Shown here: one piece after another, positions 57,704-64,000 of the stretch
Position numbering within the stretch: position 1 is the stretch's first letter
Layout of the letters: each line of letters begins with the position of its first letter
NCBI RefSeq assembly: GCF_024199905.1
Contig: NZ_JANAFB010000012.1
Span: forward strand, 1-64,000
Origin: Rothia santali
GTDB taxonomy: Bacteria; Actinomycetota; Actinomycetes; Actinomycetales; Micrococcaceae
Direction of reading: 5' to 3'
Length of the DNA stretch: 64,000 nucleotides
The notes under the pieces: model-generated
Told to the model about the DNA's origin: nothing
Seen by the model: only the letters and a program-made list of their open reading frames with translations
Database searches by the model: none
Program-made: the position numbers and the translations under genes

Positions 57704-59028
57704 ACTTCTTCGGCCCCGCACTGGCCGACGCCGTCGCCTCCGGCCGCGTCCCGGAGCGGCGGCTCGACGACATGGCCACCCGGATCGTCGCCGCCCTCCG
57801 CTCGGTGGGCGGCGTGGGCGCCCGTCGCCGCCCGGCCGGCTCCCCCTCCCCGGCCGTGCTGCGCGAGAACGCGGAGCTGGCCGAGCGCGTGGCGACGCGC
57901 TCGGCGGTCCTGCTGCGCCACGAGAACGGCGTCCTGCCCCTGGACCCGGCGCTGCCGCGGCTGGTCGTGGTCGGCGGGCGGGCCGAGACCGGGGTGCTCT
58001 CCGGCGGCGGCAGCTCGACCGTCACCCCGCCCGACGCCGTCCAGGAGGAGGGCTTCTCGATCGCGCAGCTGTCCCTGCCCAAGACCTTCCACCGCCCCGC
58101 CCCGCTCGACGAGCTGCGCCGCGCCCTGCCCGAGACCGAGGTGGTCTTCCTCGAGGGCGGCCCCGAGGAGGTGCGGGCCTCGCTGCGCGCGGGGGACACC
58201 GCCGTCGTGATCGCGCAGCACTGGGCCACCGAGGGCCGCGACAACCCGGACCTGAGCCTCGAGGACGGGCAGGACGAGCTGATCTCTGCGGTGGCGGGGG
58301 CGGCCGGGCGCACCGTCGTCGTGCTGCAGACCCCCGGCGCGGTGCGGATGCCGTGGCTCGAGGAGGTCGACGCCGTCCTGGCCGCCTGGTACGGCGGGAG
58401 CGGCGGGGCCGCCGCGATCGCGGCCCTCCTGACCGGCGCGGCCTCCCCCGCGGGCCGGCTGCCCGTGAGCTTCCCGCGGGACGAGGGGCAGCTCCCCCGC
58501 CGGGAGATGACCGACCCGCAGAGCACGACGTCGAACCCCGGCGAGCCGCGGCGGGGCGGCTTCCCGCTGGTCGGCTACGACGTCGAGGGCGCCGACGTCG
58601 GCTACCGCTGGTACGCCCGGGAGGGCCTGGACCCGCTGTTCTGGTTCGGCCACGGCCTGAGCTACACGAGCTTCGCCTACGAGGACGTGGAGACCGGCCT
58701 GGACGAGGACGGCTCCCCGCGCGTGAGCCTCACGGTGCGCAACGCCGGCGAGCGGGCCGGCGTGGACGTCCCGCAGGTCTACCTCGCCCCGCCGGAGGGC
58801 ACGCACCGGCTGGTCGGGTGGGCGAGCGTGGCCTTGGAGCCGGGCGAGTCCCGCCGGGTGAGCATCGTGGCCGACGACGCCCGCTGCCACGCCCGCTTCG
58901 TCGTCGACGACCCGCGCTGGGTGGTCGAGGAGGGCGCGTACCGCCTCCGCCTGGCCCGCAGCGCCTCGCCCGACGACGTCGTGGCGGAGGCGGAGGTCCA
59001 GCTGGCGGGGCGGGTGCTGGCGCCGTAG
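57704..59028 (+). pseudogene. GH3-family beta-glucosidase, missing its N-terminal barrel
   Basis: About 440 residues represent the end of the TIM barrel (HFFGPALADAVASGRVPERR) and the complete second domain of family 3 glycosidases (RPADLSLEDGQDELISAV-like with NPDLSLEDGQDELISAV, PWLEEVDAVLAAWYGGS, LPVSFPRD) and the fibronectin-like end with WFGHGLSYTSFAYED. The first ~250 residues, including the catalytic aspartate in the barrel, are absent. It is joined in frame to an unrelated regulator. As written it is not an active enzyme. The natural full-length gene may lie elsewhere or have been collapsed in assembly. Confidence 0.8.
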
Positions 59029-59059
59029 CGGGCCCGCGGGACCGGGCGCCAACAGGACC

Positions 59060-59103
59060 TCGGCCCCCAGGACGCGCTCGACCCGTACCGCCCTGGGGGC
59101 CGA
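59060..59103. terminator. Bidirectional hairpin terminator
   Basis: TCGGCCCCCAGG (59060-59071) pairs with CCTGGGGGCCGA (59092-59103) over 12 bases with a 20-base loop. It lies between the convergent glycosidase fragment and the SDR gene. Confidence 0.7.
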
Positions 59104-59153
59104 ACCGTCACAGCAGGCTCGGACGGGCCGTCACGCCGGCCCCGGCCGCACCG

Positions 59154-59885
59154 TCACGGCAGGCTCAGCTGCGCCGTCCGCCCGCCGTCCACGGCGTAGA
59201 CCTGGCCGGTGACGAACGAGGCATCCTCCGAGGCAAGGAACGCCACCAGCGCGGCGACCTCCTCCGGCCGGCCCGTCCGGGCGGCCGGGTGGATCCTGCC
59301 GATCCCCCGGCGGAACGCCTCGGGGTCCGGCATGCCCTCGATGAACTCGAGGTTCAGGTCCGTGTCGATCCACCCGGGCGCCACCGCGTTGCAGCGGATG
59401 CCCTCGGCGCCGTGGTCGACGGCGACGGCGCGGGTCAGGCCGTGCACGCCGGCCTTGGTCGCGCAGTAGGCGGCGTGCCCGGGATTGGACGCGAGGCCCT
59501 CGAGCGACCCGGTGTTGACGATGCTGCCCCGCGTGCGGCGCAGGTGCGGAAGCGCCGCGCGGATCATCAGGTAGGGGCCGGTGAGGTTGACCGCGAGGTT
59601 GCGGTGCCAGTCCTCCAGCGCCATCTCCTCGACCCGCGCCTCCTGCATCATGCCCGCGTTGTTCACGAGCACGTCCAGCCGGCCGGCGCTCTCGACGACC
59701 TCGGCCACGGCCGCCGCCGCGCTCCCGGGATCGGAGAGGTCCGCGAAGACCGAGGGGAACTCGTCGTCGGGCCCGCGCTGGGCGGTGTAGACGGTCGCGC
59801 CCTCCTCGCGCAGCCGCCGGGCCACCGCCCGGCCGATGCCGGACCTGCCGCCGGTGACCAGCGCGACCTTTCCCTCGAAGCGCAT
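59154..59885 (-). CDS. Short-chain dehydrogenase/reductase
   Basis: A 243-residue classical SDR. It has [19 protein letters not shown] for NAD(P), NNAGMMQ, a catalytic YCATK motif in [14 protein letters not shown] and a C-terminal [11 protein letters not shown]. The ATG at 59885 overlaps the stop of the previous SDR gene. It is the last gene of the TetR-controlled operon. Confidence 0.87.
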   Translation of the reverse strand: MRFEGKVALVTGGRSGIGRAVARRLREEGATVYTAQRGPDDEFPSVFADLSDPGSAAAAVAEVVESAGRLDVLVNNAGMMQEARVEEMALEDWHRNLAVNLTGPYLMIRAALPHLRRTRGSIVNTGSLEGLASNPGHAAYCATKAGVHGLTRAVAVDHGAEGIRCNAVAPGWIDTDLNLEFIEGMPDPEAFRRGIGRIHPAARTGRPEEVAALVAFLASEDASFVTGQVYAVDGGRTAQLSLP

Positions 59886-60619
59886 CACGCGACCGCCTTC
59901 CCGCCGTTGACCTCCACGAGGGCGCCGCACATGTAGCGCGCGTCCTCGGAGGCGAGGAACATGATGACGTCGCGGATGTCCTCGGGCTCGGCCAGCCGGC
60001 CCAGGGGCACGGTCGAGCCGAGCGCGGCGACCGCGGTGTCCGGGTCGAAGCCCCGCTTGGCGAAGCCGCTGCGCAGCATCGGCGTGTTGACCTCGTTGGG
60101 GCAGACGGCGTTGACGCGGATCCCCTGGTGGGCGTGGTCGGTGCCCATGCACTGGGTCATCGAGGCGATGGCGGCCTTGGTGGTGCAGTAGAGCGCGTGG
60201 TTCGGGCCGGGGGCCTTTCCTCCCCAGCAGGAGGAGACGTTGACGATCGCGCCCCCACCGGCCTCGGCCATGAGGGGGATCGCGGCCCGGCAGATCCGGA
60301 ACGGCGCCTCGACGTTGACTCCGAAGGACAGGGACCAGTCCGCGTCGGAGGTCTCGGTGACCGGGCCGCGGGTGATGACGCCGGCGTTGTTGACGAGGAT
60401 GTCGAGGCCGCCCAGGGCCTCCCGCGCGGCCGGGGCGAGGCCGTCGGCGTACCCGGGGTCGAGCAGGTCGCCGGGCAGGTGCGCCTCGGCGTCGATGCCG
60501 CTGACGTCGCGGTCGGCGACGGCGACGCGGGCGCCCTCGGCCCGGAACCGCTCGACGAGGGTGGAGCCGATGCCACCTGCGGCACCGGTGATGAGGACGT
60601 TCTTCTCGCTGAATCTCAT
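59885..60619 (-). CDS. Short-chain dehydrogenase/reductase
   Basis: A 244-residue [21 protein letters not shown] for NAD(P), LVNNAGVI, and [16 protein letters not shown] with the catalytic Tyr and Lys. The ATG at 60619 has AAGGAGCGACC upstream, a good Shine-Dalgarno. It probably oxidises a hydroxy-acid or sugar acid formed by the enolase-superfamily enzyme just upstream. Confidence 0.87.
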   Translation of the reverse strand: MRFSEKNVLITGAAGGIGSTLVERFRAEGARVAVADRDVSGIDAEAHLPGDLLDPGYADGLAPAAREALGGLDILVNNAGVITRGPVTETSDADWSLSFGVNVEAPFRICRAAIPLMAEAGGGAIVNVSSCWGGKAPGPNHALYCTTKAAIASMTQCMGTDHAHQGIRVNAVCPNEVNTPMLRSGFAKRGFDPDTAVAALGSTVPLGRLAEPEDIRDVIMFLASEDARYMCGALVEVNGGKAVA

Positions 60620-60669
60620 GGTCGCTCCTTTGCGTGGGATGAGTGGTCGGGGGTGGCTCGCGGGACGGG

Positions 60670-61773
60670 TCAGAACTGGGCGACGGGGTCCCCGAAGAGG
60701 TCCCGGTCGGGGGTCACGCCGAGGCCCGGCCCGGAGGGCAGCGGGATGTGGCCGTCCACGATCCGGATGCCGGCGGCGTCGTCGTAGTGCCCCTCGATGT
60801 ACGGCGCGGCGATCCAGGCGCCCTCGTTGAGCTCGGGCCGGACGGTGGCGCCGAGGTGCGCGCAGGCGGCGGCGATGACGTCGCCGCCCCACGCGTCGTC
60901 GCTGGTGTGGGGCAGGTGCCGCGCGGCGCAGAGGTCGCGGAAGGCGCGCATGGGTTGGAGCCCGCCGATCCGCGTGATCTTCATACCGAACCCGTCCACC
61001 AGGCCGGTGCCCGCGGCGGAGACCGCGGCATTGAGGCTGGTCCCACTCTCGTCCAGGTAGAGGGGGTGCCGCAGCTGCGGACGGATGCGGGCGAGCTCCT
61101 CGACGGTATCGCACGGCTGCTCGAGCACCAGGGGGATCTCGGCGCACTCGGCGCTCAGCCGCAGCACGTCCCGGGTGTTCCAGCCGCGGTTGCCGTCCGC
61201 GGCCAGGCGCATCCCGGAGCCGCGGATGGCGGCCCAGACCTTGTGCAGGGTCTCGATGTCGGTCTCGACGTCGCGCCCGCCCAGCTTCACCTGGAGGCGC
61301 GGATACCCCTCGGCCAGGCGCTCGCGGGCGATCGCGGCCGTCTCGTCGGGGTCGCCGACGCCGGTCGAGTAGTAGGTGGGGACCCGCTCGACCAACCGCC
61401 CGCCGAGCAGCTCGGCGACGCCCAGCCCGGTGCTCCTGCCGATGGCGTCATGGGCGGCGATGTCGAGCGCGGCCTTGGCGTAGTGGTGCCCGTTGAGCAG
61501 GCCGTCCATCGTGCGGTGGAGCACGAGCGGCCAGATCTCGGTCCCGATGAGGCCGGGCGCCATGGCCGCGAGCGCGGCCCGCGCCCCCTCGGCGTGGGCC
61601 TCGGCGTAGGTGGGCCCGACGGGACAGGTCTCGCCCCACCCCTCGGTCCCGTCGTCGGTCACGATGCGCACCAGCGTCGTGTCGAGGGAGTACAGGGTCC
61701 CGCTGGACATCACGCGCGGGGCGTCCGTGACGGGGAGGTCGTGGGCGTAGACGTGGATCTCGCGGATCTTCAC
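60670..61773 (-). CDS. Mandelate racemase/muconate lactonizing enzyme-family protein
   Basis: A 367-residue enolase-superfamily enzyme. The N-terminal cap starts [18 protein letters not shown], and the barrel has LQVKLGG, the metal ligands in [15 protein letters not shown] and LDESGTS, and KITRIGG. The pattern resembles hydroxyproline- or sugar-acid-processing members, but the substrate is not known. The GTG at 61773 overlaps the TetR stop as GTGA, so both are translated from one message. Confidence 0.82.
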   Translation of the reverse strand: MKIREIHVYAHDLPVTDAPRVMSSGTLYSLDTTLVRIVTDDGTEGWGETCPVGPTYAEAHAEGARAALAAMAPGLIGTEIWPLVLHRTMDGLLNGHHYAKAALDIAAHDAIGRSTGLGVAELLGGRLVERVPTYYSTGVGDPDETAAIARERLAEGYPRLQVKLGGRDVETDIETLHKVWAAIRGSGMRLAADGNRGWNTRDVLRLSAECAEIPLVLEQPCDTVEELARIRPQLRHPLYLDESGTSLNAAVSAAGTGLVDGFGMKITRIGGLQPMRAFRDLCAARHLPHTSDDAWGGDVIAAACAHLGATVRPELNEGAWIAAPYIEGHYDDAAGIRIVDGHIPLPSGPGLGVTPDRDLFGDPVAQF

Positions 61774-62384
61774 GCGGCGCCTCCCTCGGGGCGGCCCGCG
61801 GCCTCGCCCGCTCCGGGGCGCGCACCGGAGCCGACGCCGATCCCCTCGTCCGCCAGCACCGCGCGGGCCGCCTCGAGAGCGATGCGCGTGGCCCGCTCCC
61901 TGCCCCACAGCCGCGCCGTCTGGGTCATCCCCTCGTGGAGCATGAGCAGCGCGTCGGCAAGGTCGCCGTTCTCCCGGCCCGGGCACACCCGATCCAGGCG
62001 CCGGGTGAACTCCTCGGCAATCCGGCCCTTGTGGGCCCGCGCCACGGTGGCGATCGCCTCGCTCTCGGGGTACTCGGACAGGGCGGTGAAGAACAGGCAG
62101 CCGGTGTTGGCGACCTCCTCGAGCCACTCGCCGAGCCGGACGAGCGGGTGGAGCACGTGCTCGAGGCCCTCCTCGGGGCCGCCGTCCAGCCACGCGGAGT
62201 AGGCGCGGTCGCGGTACTCCAGGGCGCCGACGATCATCGCCTCGCGGCTGGGGAAGTACTTGTACAGCGTGCGCAGGGAGACGTCCGCCTCGGCGCGCAG
62301 GGCCTCCACGCCCTGCTCCGCGAAGCCCTGCTCCGCCAGACTGCGTTCGATGTTGCGGGCGATCCGCTGCTCGGTGTCGTGCAT
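61770..62384 (-). CDS. TetR-family transcriptional regulator
   Basis: A 204-residue repressor with an N-terminal helix-turn-helix ([30 protein letters not shown]) and an all-helical C-terminal ligand domain. It opens the operon with the enolase-superfamily enzyme and two SDRs. A perfect 7-base inverted repeat 10 bases upstream is a likely self-operator. The ligand is probably a substrate or product of this pathway. Confidence 0.88.
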   Translation of the reverse strand: MHDTEQRIARNIERSLAEQGFAEQGVEALRAEADVSLRTLYKYFPSREAMIVGALEYRDRAYSAWLDGGPEEGLEHVLHPLVRLGEWLEEVANTGCLFFTALSEYPESEAIATVARAHKGRIAEEFTRRLDRVCPGRENGDLADALLMLHEGMTQTARLWGRERATRIALEAARAVLADEGIGVGSGARPGAGEAAGRPEGGAA

Positions 62385-62393
62385 GGACTCATA

Positions 62394-62411
62394 GTAGAGC
62401 GAGTGCTCTAC
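62394..62411. promoter_or_regulatory. Palindromic TetR operator
   Basis: GTAGAGC (62394-62400) and GCTCTAC (62405-62411) form a perfect inverted repeat around GAGT. It lies just upstream of the tetR ATG, fitting autorepression of the whole operon. Confidence 0.75.
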
Positions 62412-62598
62412 CCATGTAAAGCGTTCATTCTACCCGCGCGTGACGGCATCAGTGCGCCTCGGAGGAGGACGGCGCTGTGAACGCACAGGGCTCGGCACAT
62501 CGCATGAGCCGCGGCGAGGGGTAGCGATGCGTGATCAGACGGCACCGTGACTCATCCCATGGTGCGCCCCTACGAGGACCGCGGCAGTGACCTCGGAA

Positions 62599-62638
62599 CC
62601 GATGCCGCGTCGCTGCCTTCGCGGCGACGCGGCATCGG
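62599..62638 (-). terminator. Hairpin terminator after the carboxymuconolactone decarboxylase gene
   Basis: CCGATGCCGCGTCGC (62599-62613) pairs with GCGACGCGGCATCGG (62624-62638), a 15-base perfect stem. It lies 16 bases after the minus-strand stop. Confidence 0.8.
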
Positions 62639-62654
62639 CCGGTGGAGGAGGCCG

Positions 62655-62978
62655 TCAGCCGGCATAGACCTCCTGAGCCATGCTCAGCGCTGCCCAGGCC
62701 TTGGGCCAACCCGCGTAGAACGCGGCGTGGGTGAGGACCTCGGCCATCTCCTCGCCCGTGACCCCGTTAGCCTTGGCGCGCTCGATGTGGCCCTGCAGGG
62801 CAGGGGTCAGCACGCCGCTGGCCATGATCGCGGTCACGGTGACCACGCTGCGGTCCCGGGCGGAGAGCTGGGCCTCGCGGGACCAGACCTGCCCGAAGAG
62901 GACGTCATCGTTGAGCTCGGCGTACTTCGGGGCGAAGTCCCCGAAGGTGTCGCGGCCCGCGGTGACTTTCTCAGCCAT
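62655..62978 (-). CDS. Carboxymuconolactone decarboxylase-family protein
   Basis: A 107-residue CMD-fold protein. It has LSARDRSVVTVTAIMASGVLTPALQGHI and EVLTHAAFYAGWPKAWAALS. There is no CxxC pair, so the peroxidase-type AhpD function is not expected. It is closer to the gamma-carboxymuconolactone decarboxylase branch. It follows the aldo-keto reductase after 12 bases. Confidence 0.85.
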   Translation of the reverse strand: MAEKVTAGRDTFGDFAPKYAELNDDVLFGQVWSREAQLSARDRSVVTVTAIMASGVLTPALQGHIERAKANGVTGEEMAEVLTHAAFYAGWPKAWAALSMAQEVYAG

Positions 62979-62990
62979 TGCCTCTTCTCC

Positions 62991-63848
62991 TTACTGATCG
63001 GAGTAGACGGGGAAGGCGCTGGAGTCACCGTAATCCCGCTCGTCCAGGGTCCGCAGCGTCTCCATGTCCTCGGCCGCGATCTCGAAGTCCACCTGCGCGT
63101 TGGAGCGCATGTGCTCCGGGTTCGCGGTCTTCGGCAGCGAGACCGCGCCCAGCTGCAGCGTGTAGCGGATGCACAGCTGCGGGACGGACACCCCGTACTT
63201 CCGCGCGATCCCCGCGACGGCCTCGTTGTCCAGGATCTCCCCGTGGGCGATCGGCGAGTACGCCTCCACGAGGATGCCCTGGGACTCGCAGGAGGAGATG
63301 AGCTCCGACGGGGTGTTCCCGGCGTGAACGAGGATCTGGTTCACATGCGGCACCACGGTGGCGCCGGCGAGGAGGTTCTCCAGGTCCTTCTGCAGGAAGT
63401 TGGAGACCCCGATGGCGCGGACCTTCCCCGCCTCGTGCGCCTCCTCCATCGCCCGCCACGCGGCACGGTTGCCCTCGGCGTAGTCGCCGCCGCGGAAGTC
63501 GTCCCAGGGCTGCGGGCTGTGGATGAGCAGCAGGTCGACGTAGTCCAGGCCCAGAGTCCGCAGCGAGTCGTCGATCGCGGTCGCCGCCTCGTCGTAGTCC
63601 TTGATCTCCGCGGCCAGCTTGGTGGACACGAACAGCTCCTCGCGGGCGACGCCCGAGCTGCGCACTCCCTCGCCGACCCCGCGCTCGTTGCCGTAGGCCT
63701 GGGCGGTGTCGATGTTGCGGTAGCCGATCCCCACGGCGTCGCGGACCGCCTGGGCGGCGTCGGCGTCGTCGATGAACCAGGTGCCCAGCCCGAGCTTCGG
63801 GATCTCGACGCCGTTGCTCAAGGTGTAGGTCTCGTGCAGGATGCTCAT
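62991..63848 (-). CDS. Aldo-keto reductase
   Basis: A 285-residue NADPH-dependent AKR. Catalytic Asp and Tyr lie in YRNIDTAQAYGNE, Lys in FVSTKLAAEIKDY and His in LLLIHSPQPW. The cofactor end VSLPKTANPEHMRSN is intact. It reduces small aldehydes or ketones such as methylglyoxal or dialdehydes. The ATG at 63848 overlaps the cupin stop, and GGAGGAGC precedes it. Confidence 0.88.
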   Translation of the reverse strand: MSILHETYTLSNGVEIPKLGLGTWFIDDADAAQAVRDAVGIGYRNIDTAQAYGNERGVGEGVRSSGVAREELFVSTKLAAEIKDYDEAATAIDDSLRTLGLDYVDLLLIHSPQPWDDFRGGDYAEGNRAAWRAMEEAHEAGKVRAIGVSNFLQKDLENLLAGATVVPHVNQILVHAGNTPSELISSCESQGILVEAYSPIAHGEILDNEAVAGIARKYGVSVPQLCIRYTLQLGAVSLPKTANPEHMRSNAQVDFEIAAEDMETLRTLDERDYGDSSAFPVYSDQ

Positions 63849-64000
63849 GCTGCTCCTCCGCTCTGCGGGAGCCGGCCGTACACCTCGTCGGTGACCGGCT
63901 CCAGCCATTCGTTGCTGACGTCCTCGCCCGGGGTGACGAAGGCGAGGTGGGAGAACCACGCGTCCGCCTTGGCCCCGTGCCAGTGCTTGGTGCCGGCCGG
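63845..64000 (-). CDS. Cupin-domain protein, C-terminal part
   Basis: The gene enters from the right edge. The 51 visible residues begin PAGTKHWHGAKADAWFSHLA and end in EWLEPVTDEVYGRLPQSGGAA. The HWHGA motif is the second half of a cupin metal site. This cupin, the AKR and the CMD protein form one overlapping or closely spaced unit and often occur together in bacteria. The start is outside the window. Confidence 0.75.
   Translation of the reverse strand, partial: PAGTKHWHGAKADAWFSHLAFVTPGEDVSNEWLEPVTDEVYGRLPQSGGAA

Noticed and set aside
56353-59028. A genuine regulator-glycosidase fusion
   Set aside because: Both parts are truncated at the same G/C-only tract; a false join is the simpler explanation until long reads show otherwise.
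1-64000. tRNA, rRNA, insertion sequences or prophage genes
   Set aside because: None showed a recognisable signature on either strand; transposase and integrase motifs were not seen.

Overview
The window is high-GC DNA (most genes look well above 70% G+C) from an actinobacterium. The evidence is GTG and TTG starts, four-base stop/start overlaps inside operons, a DtxR/IdeR-type iron box, a LysX-type lysyl-phosphatidylglycerol synthase next to a lysyl-tRNA synthetase, a fused MrpAB subunit and a roughly 480-residue GapB-type dehydrogenase. A Micrococcales relative is a reasonable guess; the genus is not claimed. No rRNA, tRNA, CRISPR array or insertion sequence was seen.

Layout. 1-4,150: a ferric-siderophore ABC importer operon behind an iron box, followed by an AraC regulator (4,236-5,036). 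5,086-6,703: a CmtR-like metal sensor, a frameshifted cation transporter and a GtrA-like membrane protein. 7,101-10,943: DoxX and an osmoprotectant ABC importer. 11,151-11,681: a MarR regulator. 11,775-17,626: a six-gene Mrp Na+/H+ antiporter operon. 17,980-25,176: an esterase, a LysX split into two overlapping frames, a GAP/LysE-like membrane protein and an AGCS alanine/glycine symporter. 25,260-26,059: a lower-GC Abi (HEPN) gene preceded by a promoter and a foldable RNA. 26,506-39,064: an inositol catabolic and uptake region (iolE-, iolG-, iolH- and iolB-like genes, an iolT-type transporter, a GntR regulator, three more Gfo/Idh/MocA dehydrogenases, an SQR-like flavoprotein and a TSUP exporter). 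39,294-51,772: mostly housekeeping genes (Pyr_excise glycosylase, TIGR01777 epimerase, RarD, CPBP protease, M18 aminopeptidase, GapB, sugar kinase, PEBP, HAD phosphatase, GDPD). 51,773-52,499: a lower-GC intergenic island with three copies of one element. 52,500-56,038: NCS2 and OPT transporters. 56,353-59,028: an AlbA/ATPase-like protein joined through a G/C-only tract to a headless GH3 glycosidase. 59,154-62,384: a TetR-controlled catabolic operon of two SDRs and an enolase-superfamily enzyme. 62,655-64,000: carboxymuconolactone decarboxylase, aldo-keto reductase and a partial cupin.

The genes that work together most clearly are the iron importer with its iron box, the Mrp complex, the osmoprotectant importer, the esterase/LysX pair (possible synthesis and removal of aminoacylated lipid), and the iol region. 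In the iol region a shared near-palindrome lies in the GntR/transporter promoter region and upstream of one dehydrogenase. The most interesting candidate system is the Abi gene with its upstream RNA. A recurrent caution is that at least six genes lose their frame, or their stop, in G/C-only or repeat linkers, and one pair of unrelated genes is joined across such a tract. Sequencing or assembly error must be excluded before biological meaning is attached to these breaks.
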